Below, piece after piece: positions 16,779-25,325 of a stretch of 64,000 bases of DNA (positions within the stretch are counted from its first letter, which is position 1; each line of letters starts with the position of its first letter). The DNA is from Peptostreptococcus russellii. Lineage in GTDB: Bacteria; Bacillota; Clostridia; Peptostreptococcales; Peptostreptococcaceae. The notes beneath the pieces are model-generated. The model was not told the DNA's origin, made no database searches, and saw only the letters and a program-made list of their open reading frames with translations. Both the position numbers and the translations under genes were made by a program. The stretch is taken from contig NZ_JYGE01000003.1 of assembly GCF_003012055.1 (NCBI RefSeq), forward strand, positions 248,001-312,000. The letters are read 5' to 3'.

Positions 16779-18764
16779 TTGTTAAAACTTGGAGAAAAAA
16801 TAATATTTAGTATAAAATCTGGATTCAGTCTAAATGGCGGTTACGATTACAATTTAGATGATAAGTGCTTGCAATTAACAAACCTTGGAAACATATATGT
16901 TTCCAAGGTTGATTGTTTACCAGAAGAATGTTCAGATTTTATTATGTATGACTATTCTGAAGAAGGAATTAATCTGTATTCAGAGCTAGATGGCGAAAGT
17001 ATTAATATTATTTCTGAAGAATTACCATTTAAACTCATAGAGGGTAATCATAAGACAGAAATAAAATTAAGCCTAATTATGATATTAGATTTCGAAGAAT
17101 TTGCAAAAATTGATGAAGAAATCAAAAATATGATATTTGATTTTAGGCAAGGTGACATTATAATGACAGCAGATGGTAAGCATATATTTGCTGGAGAGCT
17201 AGAAAAAGAAGATGCAAGGCTAATATTTAATAGTGGAAGAAATCGATTTGAATTGAACTTTGAAGATGTTGAAAGCTTCTCTGAATCGTTTAATCGAATA
17301 AATTTTAAGGGATACTTCTATATGGATACAAACTCCATAGTTATGAGAAATATTTCTTTTGTAGGAGCGATCGAGCAATATCTATTACCGAGAGACTTCG
17401 AAAAAATACTATCTGAAAATAAAAAAATTGGAAGACTACCGAAAGAAGATCCTGTGGTTTTTTGTAAGGTTACGGGAAGAATAAAAGAAAAAACATATTT
17501 ATCTAAGAATATGTTTCTTATAAACCATGATGATTTATTTGTGTTTTATGAAAAGAAACAAAAGAATGAAGTTATATGTAAGGAAATTAGCAACTTTACT
17601 AAATACGATTTGGGAAATGGAAATTATATAATTTACGACGGTGATGATGTATACAATATGTACATTAATAAAAATGACGCAGAAATGGTAGGGTTTAATA
17701 GTATGGGCGAAATTAATGAGAAATATATAGGTTATACAGAAGGTATGAGACCTTTCTTCATAGAGATTGACAAAGATTTAATAAAAATAGGCAACTCTAA
17801 AGAAAATTCTGTACTAAATATTAAAAAAGAAGAAATTTCCGAAATAAATATTCATGAAGAAAAGAAAACAGTAAATGAAAATCTGATCAATATTCAAATT
17901 AGGTATGCGAATAAAAAAGTAAACTTGAACTTAAGTAGAAAACTAGTTCCAGAGTTAATTGATGATGTATTTTCAGGTTATCAAAACTCACTATTTGACT
18001 ATGTGTCAGTAGAAGAAAGTTATCTAAATTGGGTTAAGACCGTTTCTGATATGGTAGTTTACAATCTATTTGGTGAAATATATGGATTAAGCGGCAAGCT
18101 ACCTATGGGTAGACCAGAAAACTATGACACACTAGAATGGGTAGATTTTATTAACGATTTTCATGAGGAAATTGAGTCCCAAAAAAGAAATACTGATGAA
18201 ATCACAGTATACCTTACAGATATACTAGAAAAAAATGAGTTGAAATACTTTAAAGGTTTAGGGAAAGAATGTGATACATCTAGTCTCGAAAAGTTAAGCT
18301 CACTTTTAATTGAAATGAGAAGAGATTTAAATTATGATTTAAATGATATCCTTAAGAAATTTGAGATGTTAGATTATTTAATTTTGCCTAAAAACATGAG
18401 AAAATCATCAATCAGACTTCTAAAAGAAAGTCAAATATATCAAATAGAATATTTTGGTAAGATGGCCCTTAAAAAGATAAGACATTTAATTTATGCTATG
18501 CTACCATATTATATAGAAAAGACTATAAAGAGTATATTTGAAATATACTTTAAAATATATGAAAATTATGAAGGAATAGATGAAATAGAATTAAAAACTG
18601 AGTTAATGAATAGAATAAAATCTGCTTATATATTTAAACAGTTCTCTATCAGTGAAGAATCCTGTGTATTGAGAAAAGATGCAATAGATGACTTATATTC
18701 ACTGGTTAAATTTTCTTCTATGAGAATTGATAGTGAATTTTACTATACTGGTGGATACAGATAG
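16779..18764 (+). CDS. Large cytoplasmic protein of unknown function (MldB-like candidate)
   Basis: A 661-residue soluble protein with no signal peptide or membrane helix. I do not recognise a named domain. The first ~230 residues look beta-rich and may be a repeated module: GDIIMTADGKHIFAGELEKE and a related segment near residue 340. The last ~200 residues are helical (DLNDILKKFEMLDYLILPKN onward). The start is a TTG with AAGGAGG at good spacing. It lies 41 bp after the SPOR protein gene, presumably co-transcribed. C. difficile MldB is described as a cytoplasmic division protein with two conserved domains of unknown function, which fits; assignment is by context. Confidence 0.75.
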   Translation: MLKLGEKIIFSIKSGFSLNGGYDYNLDDKCLQLTNLGNIYVSKVDCLPEECSDFIMYDYSEEGINLYSELDGESINIISEELPFKLIEGNHKTEIKLSLIMILDFEEFAKIDEEIKNMIFDFRQGDIIMTADGKHIFAGELEKEDARLIFNSGRNRFELNFEDVESFSESFNRINFKGYFYMDTNSIVMRNISFVGAIEQYLLPRDFEKILSENKKIGRLPKEDPVVFCKVTGRIKEKTYLSKNMFLINHDDLFVFYEKKQKNEVICKEISNFTKYDLGNGNYIIYDGDDVYNMYINKNDAEMVGFNSMGEINEKYIGYTEGMRPFFIEIDKDLIKIGNSKENSVLNIKKEEISEINIHEEKKTVNENLINIQIRYANKKVNLNLSRKLVPELIDDVFSGYQNSLFDYVSVEESYLNWVKTVSDMVVYNLFGEIYGLSGKLPMGRPENYDTLEWVDFINDFHEEIESQKRNTDEITVYLTDILEKNELKYFKGLGKECDTSSLEKLSSLLIEMRRDLNYDLNDILKKFEMLDYLILPKNMRKSSIRLLKESQIYQIEYFGKMALKKIRHLIYAMLPYYIEKTIKSIFEIYFKIYENYEGIDEIELKTELMNRIKSAYIFKQFSISEESCVLRKDAIDDLYSLVKFSSMRIDSEFYYTGGYR

Positions 18765-18950
18765 AAAGTTATTTTATAGCTTATAATAAATAAAATTGTA
18801 TGATTTATGGAAAGCTATGAGAAAATGTAGTATTATAGGTAGTATATTCTTTTTGTATATTATTTTTAGTTATAGTTAGTAATTAATAAAGACAGTGCTT
18901 GTATAAGATATAATATATTTATAATTGACTTGAAGGGAATGGTTAAAGTT

Positions 18951-19127
18951 ATGTTGATAAGCGATATAATGAATAGAGAATATAAATTATGTGAATTTGA
19001 TGAAAGAGAAAAAAGCGTGTTATATCGACTAGTAGATTTAGATGATCTACTTTTAGAAGATGCTAATATTGATGAAGATAATATTTTGGAAATTGTGGAT
19101 CCAGATATAGCGGGCAAACTTATTTAG
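18951..19127 (+). CDS. Small acidic protein (MldC-like candidate)
   Basis: A 58-residue very acidic protein (EFDEREKSVLYRLVDLDDLL, then LEDANIDEDN), predicted cytoplasmic. It has no domain I recognise. Codons are open from a TTG at 18930; the ATG at 18951 has GAAGGG about 12 nt upstream, and the ATG at 18939 touches that site. The true start is therefore uncertain by up to 7 codons. A possible -10 (TATAAT near 18910) lies upstream. It follows the large cytoplasmic protein and ends 17 nt before the preferred galE start, so it may be co-transcribed with either. As the third member of the SPOR-protein cluster, it parallels MldC, a cytoplasmic protein without known domains. Confidence 0.65.
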   Translation: MLISDIMNREYKLCEFDEREKSVLYRLVDLDDLLLEDANIDEDNILEIVDPDIAGKLI

Positions 19128-19144
19128 AGGAGATGATAAATTTT

Positions 19145-20167
19145 ATGGATACAATATTATTAGCGGGTGGTGCAGGCTATATAGGAAGTCATACTGCCGT
19201 AGAACTATTAAATTCTGGTTATAAAGTTATAATAGTTGACAACTACTCTAATAGCTATCCAATTGTAATAGATAGGATTGAAAAAATCACTTCAAAGAGA
19301 CCTACTGTATATGAAACAGATACTAGAAGTAAAGATTTTGAAAAAGTATTTAAAGAAAATAAAATAGATGCAGTAATAGATTTTGCAGCATATAAATCAG
19401 TTGGAGATTCAGTAAAGGAACCTTTAAAATATTATGATAATAATATTTTATCACTTTTAAATACATTGAATCTGATGAAGAAATACAATGTCAATAACTT
19501 TGTTTTCAGTTCATCGGCAACTGTATATGGAAGTGTTCCAGATGAGGATCTTCCAGTAGATGAAGATTATGGTAGAACTACTACTAATCCTTATGGAAAC
19601 ACAAAGCTAATGGGAGAAGAAATTCTTGAAGACTTATCACATTCAGATAAACAATTTAATAGTATTATTTTGAGATACTTCAATCCAATAGGCGCACATA
19701 AATCGGGGCTTATTGGTGAGGAGAGTACAGAAGTTCCAGCAAACATTATGCCTTATCTTACAAAGGTGGCTATTGGTGAGCTTCCATATCTTAGAGTGTT
19801 TGGAGATGACTATGAAACAGCTGACGGTACTGGTGTAAGAGATTATATACACGTTGTAGACTTGGCAGTTGGTCATGTAAAGGCTCTAGAGAGAATCTTA
19901 CACAAGAATACAGGGCTAGAATATTATAATCTTGGAACAGGTAGAGGCTACAGTGTGATGGAACTTATAAATGAATTCTCAGCTGTTAGTGGAATAGATA
20001 TTCCATATAAGGTTATTAAAAGAAGAGAAGGAGATGCAGCATCTTCTTATGCAGATTCGTCAAGAGCAAAGAAAATATTGGGCTGGGAAGCAGTTCATAA
20101 CTTGAAAGATATGTGTGAAGATTCTTGGAGATGGCAGAAGATGAATCCCAAAGGATATATAGAGTAA
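19145..20167 (+). CDS. galE: UDP-glucose 4-epimerase GalE
   Basis: Interconverts UDP-glucose and UDP-galactose with bound NAD, supplying galactose for surface glycans or channelling it into central metabolism. It shows the Rossmann motif GGAGYIGSH at residues 8-16, the SSSATVYG segment with the catalytic Ser/Thr, the YGNTK catalytic Tyr/Lys pair (NPYGNTKLMGEEIL), and the conserved GTGVRDYIHVVDLA. Length (340) is normal. The ATG at 19133 is fused to the GAGGAG site, so the ATG at 19145 is the credible start and gives the usual N-terminus. The two lipoprotein genes downstream may share its transcript. Confidence 0.96.
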   Translation: MDTILLAGGAGYIGSHTAVELLNSGYKVIIVDNYSNSYPIVIDRIEKITSKRPTVYETDTRSKDFEKVFKENKIDAVIDFAAYKSVGDSVKEPLKYYDNNILSLLNTLNLMKKYNVNNFVFSSSATVYGSVPDEDLPVDEDYGRTTTNPYGNTKLMGEEILEDLSHSDKQFNSIILRYFNPIGAHKSGLIGEESTEVPANIMPYLTKVAIGELPYLRVFGDDYETADGTGVRDYIHVVDLAVGHVKALERILHKNTGLEYYNLGTGRGYSVMELINEFSAVSGIDIPYKVIKRREGDAASSYADSSRAKKILGWEAVHNLKDMCEDSWRWQKMNPKGYIE

Positions 20168-20202
20168 CAGTTGTAAATCAAAAAGATAGTGGAGGAGGAT
20201 TT

Positions 20203-21315
20203 ATGTTCAAAAAACTTGTTTCTGTTGTTTTGATTACAATGCTAGTTATTCTTATACCTGGATGTAGCAATGACAAAAGCGTGAAATCAGACAACAAAGA
20301 TATCACTAATAAAAAGGCTGAGGTAACAATATATTTGCCTGAAGGACAGGATATAGATAATAAGTATAAAGATGATATTGATATAGCGGTCAACTATCTT
20401 CCAGATAATGGTAAAGATTTTACCAAAAAAGATGTAGACACTATTGTAAATAATATAGATAAACACGTAAAGGTATTAGTTATTAGCACTGAAAAAAGTG
20501 GTCTAAGCGATGTGTTTAAAAAGGTGAAAGAAAAATTGCCAGGTGTAATAACAGTAGCAGGCGATATAGGAGAAATGCACAATGATAAATTCGCTTCTCT
20601 TTTGAAAAACCCGAATCTAGATGTAGGATTTAGAGTAGAAAAAAATAAGTGTGGGAAATTAGCAGCTGAAATGGCCGAGCAGATGAATGCAAATAAATTT
20701 TTATATTTATATTTAGAAGACACTAAAGAAAATCCAAATCTATATGAAGATATTAGTCAAGCAAAAGCATACTGTGATAAAAATGGGATGGCTTTTTCAA
20801 AGCTTGCAGTAAAAAAAGAAGATATAAACTCAGGACTTGCTGAAAAAATAAAAGCTATACAGCCTGATAAGATTGAAAATTTAGCAGTATATCCTGCTAG
20901 CTCAGCCTTATCAAAGGAAGTACTTAACGGTGCAGTTAAGAATTCTTATATAATTCCATATCTAAATAGTGGACAAGACGGCAATTTGCTATCTGACAAA
21001 CTGAACTTGGATAAGGAATATAAAGAGCTAAGTAGATTATCATTTGATAAAAAAGTTCAGGACAAACTAAGTAAAATAAATATGGATGGAAAAATAGCTG
21101 GAATATCAGAAGGTGTTGATTCAGTGCCAGCTGAACTAACAATAGAAATAGCAAAATATATGTATGAAAGAAACTATATGATAGAAGAATGCTATACTGA
21201 TGATTCTGTAAAAGACAGAGCGAATAGAATGCTAGATTTATCGATACTTCCAGAATACATCGGAGCATCTTCAGGATATATAAAGAATCTATCAATTAGT
21301 CCAAGAGTGTATTAA
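20203..21315 (+). CDS. DUF3798-like surface lipoprotein, first copy
   Basis: A 370-residue lipoprotein: signal KKLVSVVLITMLVILIPGCS with the lipobox Cys near residue 20, then a type-1 periplasmic-binding-like fold (VTIYLPEG, VKVLVISTEKSG, PGVITVAGDIGE, KFLYLYLED, KIAGISEGVDSVPAELT). It resembles the second, clearer DUF3798-type gene just downstream. Function is unknown for this family; solute binding is likely from the fold. The frame is open from 20125 inside galE, but the ATG at 20203 follows GGAGGAGG and a lipoprotein signal begins there. Stop and next start are 12 nt apart, so the two are co-translated. Confidence 0.8.
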   Translation: MFKKLVSVVLITMLVILIPGCSNDKSVKSDNKDITNKKAEVTIYLPEGQDIDNKYKDDIDIAVNYLPDNGKDFTKKDVDTIVNNIDKHVKVLVISTEKSGLSDVFKKVKEKLPGVITVAGDIGEMHNDKFASLLKNPNLDVGFRVEKNKCGKLAAEMAEQMNANKFLYLYLEDTKENPNLYEDISQAKAYCDKNGMAFSKLAVKKEDINSGLAEKIKAIQPDKIENLAVYPASSALSKEVLNGAVKNSYIIPYLNSGQDGNLLSDKLNLDKEYKELSRLSFDKKVQDKLSKINMDGKIAGISEGVDSVPAELTIEIAKYMYERNYMIEECYTDDSVKDRANRMLDLSILPEYIGASSGYIKNLSISPRVY

Positions 21316-21326
21316 TGGAGGGAAAG

Positions 21327-22514
21327 ATGAATAAAAAATTTAAAAAAATTCTTCTTGCATCTACTTCTATAGTTTTATCATCACTTCTATTGATTGGATG
21401 TTCAGGAAAAGAAAGCAAAAACCAAGCTGAACTACTAGACAGTAAAAAAGATTTAAATACCAAAGTAGCAATAGTAACTCAGAGTAAGAAGGAAAATGAA
21501 AGAGCATTTTCTTCTGCAGAATCAGAGAAACTAAACAGTCTATACAGAATAGAAAGAGATCCAAAGAAAAAAAGTAGTGTAGAGCACTTTGTTTTGCCAG
21601 ACAACTTTGAGAGTAATGAAAAAGCTACTAGAGATGTATTTGATAAAATAAAAAAAGATAAAAAAATAAATGTTTTAGTTTTATCTTCAAACAAATCAGG
21701 AAGCCTACCGTACATTAAAGATTTAAAAAAAGAAAGAAAAGATATAATGACTATTTCAGCTAACTTAAATGAAGATGACAATAGTCTTATCGATACTTTT
21801 GATTTAAACTTTGAGACCGCTGATATTGACAGAGGTGAAAGAATAGCCGAACTTGCAAAGTCACTGGGTGCTGAAAGATTTATTTACTTTGCTTCAGATA
21901 AAGATTTAAGTAATGAAAAAAATAAAAAAATACTGGATGGAATAGTATCTAAGTCAAAACAATGTGATATGCCTACTGAGGAGATAAAAATAGCAAATGA
22001 ATTGAACTCCTATGAAAAGAAAGCTTTCCTATCAAATAAAATTGATGAGTTAGTGAAAAAGTATGGAAAAGATATAAATATATATAGCTTTGATAGCGAG
22101 TTAGATGAAGTGTTGGCTAGTAAACTTTTGGAGCAGAAATTTTTTGTTGCTGAGTTTTCCAAGCCAAATGTATCAAAGCTACTGATGAATATATATGGAA
22201 TAAAGGGAATTTCAAGAATGCAGGAAAATTTTGTATGGATGAATTCTCAAATAGGAACATTTTTAAGAGTTAATCATGATATAGAAAGAAGAGTGGGATC
22301 AAGTGGAGTGGATGCAGACTCTTATATTATTAAATTTGCTTCTGACCTAGGAGCAAATCTTAAGAGCAAGAATAAGGGAGCTCAAACAGCCTATAACTCA
22401 TACTTCTTAGAAAAGATATCTAGAGCAAGAGGAAAAACTGAAAGTGGATTTGTGAATAAGTATAAGGGTGTGGGTAATTTTAAAATTATTGATCCAGACC
22501 AAATAGTTTATTAA
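21327..22514 (+). CDS. DUF3798-family surface lipoprotein, second copy
   Basis: A 395-residue lipoprotein with lipobox LLIGC (Cys near residue 25). The mature part matches DUF3798 proteins: VAIVTQSKKENERAFSSAE, VEHFVLPDNF, INVLVLSSNKSGSLPYIKDL, DIMTISANLNED, GAERFIYFASD. It has a periplasmic-binding-like alternation of strands and helices. No transporter permease or ATPase gene accompanies either copy, so it may serve an unlinked transporter or act as a receptor. The ATG at 21315 runs through the GGAGGG site; the ATG at 21327 is preferred. It is followed 39 nt later by asnA. Confidence 0.83.
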   Translation: MNKKFKKILLASTSIVLSSLLLIGCSGKESKNQAELLDSKKDLNTKVAIVTQSKKENERAFSSAESEKLNSLYRIERDPKKKSSVEHFVLPDNFESNEKATRDVFDKIKKDKKINVLVLSSNKSGSLPYIKDLKKERKDIMTISANLNEDDNSLIDTFDLNFETADIDRGERIAELAKSLGAERFIYFASDKDLSNEKNKKILDGIVSKSKQCDMPTEEIKIANELNSYEKKAFLSNKIDELVKKYGKDINIYSFDSELDEVLASKLLEQKFFVAEFSKPNVSKLLMNIYGIKGISRMQENFVWMNSQIGTFLRVNHDIERRVGSSGVDADSYIIKFASDLGANLKSKNKGAQTAYNSYFLEKISRARGKTESGFVNKYKGVGNFKIIDPDQIVY

Positions 22515-22553
22515 TACTTATACGCAAAAATAAATTATTAGGAGAGATTTAAT

Positions 22554-23558
22554 ATGGTTATGATTATACCGAAAGATTACAAGTGTAAACTTGGAGTATT
22601 GGAAACACAGAAAGCTATAAAGAATTTAAAGGACTTTTTTCAAACAGAATTAAGTAAAGAACTAAATTTATTGAGAGTTTCTTCACCTTTATTTGTATTG
22701 CCTGAATCAGGTACAAATGATAATTTAAGTGGAGTAGAAACACCAGTAAGTTTTAGTGTACCCTTTTTAAATAAAAAAGCTGAAATAGTACAGTCACTTG
22801 CAAAGTGGAAAAGAGTAGCAATTAAAAAGTATGGTATTCCAGTAGAAGAAGGAATATATGCAGATATGAATGCTATAAGAAAAGATGAAGAGTTAGACAA
22901 TATACATTCATTTTATGTTGACCAGTGGGACTGGGAATATAGAATCAATAAAAGCGATAGAAACTATGAAAAATTAGTTTGGATAGTAGAAAAAATATAT
23001 AAGGTTTTCAAAGAAACAGATATGTATATATCAGAGCAGTATCCAGTATTTGAACCAATGCTACCAGAACATATCACTTTTGTATCTTCACAGGATTTGG
23101 AAAGTGAATGGCCAAATTTGGAACCAAAGGAAAGAGAAAGAAGAATTGTTAAAAGACACAAAGCTGTATTTTTAACTGAAATAGGAAAAACTCTAGAATC
23201 AGGAGAAAAACATGATGGAAGATCACCAGATTATGATGACTGGGAATTAAATGGAGACTTTTTATTCTATAATCCTACTCTAGATGATGTTATAGAACTA
23301 TCATCTATGGGTATAAGAGTAGATGAAGACTCTTTAGAAAAACAGTTAGAAATTGCTGGTGCTGAAGACAGAAAAAATCTTGAGTATCATAGACTTCTAT
23401 TAAATGGAGAGTTGCCTTACACAATAGGTGGTGGAATAGGACAATCAAGAATATGTATGTTTTTCCTTAGAAAAGCACATATAGGTGAAGTTCAGGTTGG
23501 TATATGGCCAAAGGGAATGATTAAGGATTGTGCAGCAGCAGGGATTGACCTATTATAA
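22554..23558 (+). CDS. asnA: Aspartate-ammonia ligase AsnA
   Basis: Makes asparagine from aspartate, ammonia and ATP (AMP-forming), a class II tRNA-synthetase-like fold. Recognisable segments are LLRVSSPLFVLPESGTND with NLSGVE, VSFSVPFL, QSLAKWKRVAIKKYG, GIYADMNAIRKDE, DQWDWE and the C-terminal GGGIGQSRICMFFL motif. Length (334) is typical. GGAGAG precedes the ATG. There is too little upstream space (39 nt) for a T-box leader, so it likely depends on upstream transcription. Asparagine supply may connect with the D-aspartate cross-bridge cluster elsewhere in the window, though that is speculative. Confidence 0.96.
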   Translation: MVMIIPKDYKCKLGVLETQKAIKNLKDFFQTELSKELNLLRVSSPLFVLPESGTNDNLSGVETPVSFSVPFLNKKAEIVQSLAKWKRVAIKKYGIPVEEGIYADMNAIRKDEELDNIHSFYVDQWDWEYRINKSDRNYEKLVWIVEKIYKVFKETDMYISEQYPVFEPMLPEHITFVSSQDLESEWPNLEPKERERRIVKRHKAVFLTEIGKTLESGEKHDGRSPDYDDWELNGDFLFYNPTLDDVIELSSMGIRVDEDSLEKQLEIAGAEDRKNLEYHRLLLNGELPYTIGGGIGQSRICMFFLRKAHIGEVQVGIWPKGMIKDCAAAGIDLL

Positions 23559-23608
23559 TAGCTAGATAGCTTATATTAATAAATGGAGTATATTGATAGA
23601 AATTTTAA

Positions 23609-23674
23609 TTAGTTATTACACATCACTTATATTTAAATCTATAGTATAGATTTGTTGTGATATGTAATAACTAA
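23609..23674. repeat. Nested inverted repeats between asnA and hpt
   Basis: An outer 18-nt pair (23609-23626 and 23657-23674, one mismatch) encloses a perfect 9-nt pair (23635-23643 and 23645-23653) with a 1-nt centre. As RNA it would end the asnA transcript, although only a modest T-rich stretch follows. Confidence 0.6.
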
Positions 23675-23690
23675 AATGTTTTGTTGGTGA

Positions 23691-23714
23691 AATTGAGTAA
23701 AAGTTTACTCAATT
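23691..23714. promoter_or_regulatory. 11-bp palindrome over the probable hpt promoter
   Basis: AATTGAGTAAA and its complement flank 2 nt. The TTGAGT inside the left arm could be a -35 box for a weak -10 at 23714-23720, so a protein bound here would block hpt transcription. This is an inference from geometry. Confidence 0.4.
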
Positions 23715-23754
23715 ATTATACAAATTTAATTATTGATGGAAATTTGGAGGGAAA

Positions 23755-24285
23755 ATGTATAAATTAACAGGTGTATTACTAAGTGAAGAAGAAATAAAGG
23801 CGAAGGTGAAGGAGCTTGCTTCAATAATTGAGAAAGATTATGAAGGACAGTCAGTATTATTAGTAGGAATACTAAAGGGTGCAAGTGTTTTTGTAGCTGA
23901 CTTAATGAGAGAAATTGATTTGAATGTAAATATTGACTTTATGAGTGTATCTAGCTATGGAAGTGGAACAGAATCTTCAGGTACTGTAAAGATATTAAAA
24001 GATTTAGATGTAGATATAGAAGGCAAAAATGTATTGATTGTAGAAGATATTATTGATTCAGGGGCAACACTTAGAAATCTTTACGATACTTTGATGACTA
24101 GAAATCCTAAGAGTTTGAAGCTTTGTACACTTTTAGATAAGCCACACAGAAGAAAAGTAAAGATAAATGTTGATTATGTTGGATTTGAAATTCAAGATAG
24201 ATTTATAGTTGGTTACGGAATTGACTATGATGAAAGATATAGAAATCTTCCATATATTGCAATAGTAGAAGATGTTCAAGAATAA
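23755..24285 (+). CDS. hpt: Hypoxanthine phosphoribosyltransferase
   Basis: Purine salvage: converts hypoxanthine (and often guanine) plus PRPP to IMP/GMP. The PRPP-binding motif is present (NVLIVEDIIDSGATL, residues about 88-102), as are the family segments LVGILKGASVFVADLMR, DFMSVSSYGSGTESSG, and the C-terminal VGFEIQDRFIVGYGIDYDE. Length (176) is normal. GGAGGG precedes the ATG. It sits alone between palindromic control DNA and a terminator, so it is probably monocistronic. Confidence 0.97.
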   Translation: MYKLTGVLLSEEEIKAKVKELASIIEKDYEGQSVLLVGILKGASVFVADLMREIDLNVNIDFMSVSSYGSGTESSGTVKILKDLDVDIEGKNVLIVEDIIDSGATLRNLYDTLMTRNPKSLKLCTLLDKPHRRKVKINVDYVGFEIQDRFIVGYGIDYDERYRNLPYIAIVEDVQE

Positions 24286-24305
24286 TTAATAGACTTTAAG
24301 AAAAA

Positions 24306-24353
24306 GCATGGCATAATTTTGTATTTATTTACAGATTTTACCATGTTCTTTTT
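24306..24353 (+). terminator. Terminator of hpt
   Basis: A hairpin with core GCATGG/CCATGT (24306-24311 and 24341-24346) plus A-rich/T-rich extension arms, followed by TTCTTTTTC. The loop is long. Confidence 0.65.
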
Positions 24354-24383
24354 CTAATTAGATATATTTAAATGGGGTGTAAA

Positions 24384-25169
24384 ATGAAAACTAAAAAATA
24401 TTTTTTCTTTGATATTGACGGAACTATAGCTGTTGGAATGCCTAGATATGTTCCAGAATCTACGGAAAGAGCACTTAATAAGCTAAAGGAAAAGGGGCAT
24501 TTTATAAGCATTGCAACTGGAAGAATGCATGTGATGACTACTGAGTTTTGCGAAAAATTTGATATAAGAAATATGGTAACAGATGGTGGAAATGGAATAG
24601 TTTTGGATGGAAAAAAAAGGATTGAGGCTTTAGATAAAAAAATGGTTGAAAAAGCTATACAGGCTTTTGAAGATAATGACATACCATGGAGTATTTGTAT
24701 AAAAGATGAAAGAGTTTGGCATACAAAGGATGAAAGATTTCCAGAAGCTATTAAAGAAGTTATAAAAATCCCAAATTATATGCAAACAAATATTAATCCA
24801 GATCTAGATATTAAAAAAATAGATACTGTTTATAAGGGCTTTGCATATCTTAATAGGGAGCAAGAAGGTAAGATTAAGGAATTAAAAGATGTAAGTTATA
24901 CTAGATATAGTGATGAATATATTATAATTGAAGCAGATGATAAGTCAAAAGGTATAAAAGAGATTATGGAAATTATGGATATTGAGGATAAAGATGTTGT
25001 CGTATTTGGCGATAATACAAATGATATTAAGATGTTTAGACCTGAATGGACATCAATAGCTATGGGAAATGCTGTAGATAGCTTGAAAAAAATTGCTGAT
25101 TTTGTAACTACAGATGCTGATAAAGATGGTATCGAAGTAGCTTGCAAGCACTTTGGATGGATAGACTAA
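24384..25169 (+). CDS. HAD-superfamily (Cof-type) phosphatase
   Basis: A 261-residue cytosolic hydrolase of the Cof/YidA subfamily, acting on sugar phosphates or cofactor phosphates. Motif I FFDIDGTIAVG carries the nucleophilic Asp near residue 9; motif II is SIATGRMH; the motif III lysine is in the DDKSKG stretch; motif IV VVFGDNTNDIKMF carries the metal Asp residues. A type IIB cap lies between motifs II and III. The ATG at 24384 follows GGGGTG at correct spacing; the ATG at 24372 includes that site. Substrate cannot be predicted. Confidence 0.92.
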   Translation: MKTKKYFFFDIDGTIAVGMPRYVPESTERALNKLKEKGHFISIATGRMHVMTTEFCEKFDIRNMVTDGGNGIVLDGKKRIEALDKKMVEKAIQAFEDNDIPWSICIKDERVWHTKDERFPEAIKEVIKIPNYMQTNINPDLDIKKIDTVYKGFAYLNREQEGKIKELKDVSYTRYSDEYIIIEADDKSKGIKEIMEIMDIEDKDVVVFGDNTNDIKMFRPEWTSIAMGNAVDSLKKIADFVTTDADKDGIEVACKHFGWID

Positions 25170-25279
25170 ATACATGTATAGACTAAATACCTTATTGAAT
25201 GAATATTATAAAATATGAAATAAAATAAACAGAAGTTTTTCTATTATTTATAGGGTCTATAAAAATTCAAAAAATCAAA

Positions 25280-25297
25280 TGCCTAAAAAATTAGGCA
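25280..25297. repeat. Small hairpin before the flavoprotein gene
   Basis: TGCCTAA and TTAGGCA with a 4-A loop, about 20 nt before the RBS. Without a T-run, a role as terminator is doubtful; it may affect translation. Confidence 0.35.
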
Positions 25298-25325
25298 AAT
25301 AGAAATAAAAAATTTAGGAGTATAT

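Noticed and set aside
20125-20202. Upstream extension of the first DUF3798-like lipoprotein into galE
   Set aside because: No RBS; the lipoprotein signal and GGAGGAGG place the start at 20203.
22515-22553. T-box leader for asnA
   Set aside because: Only 39 nt of space and no T-box motif.
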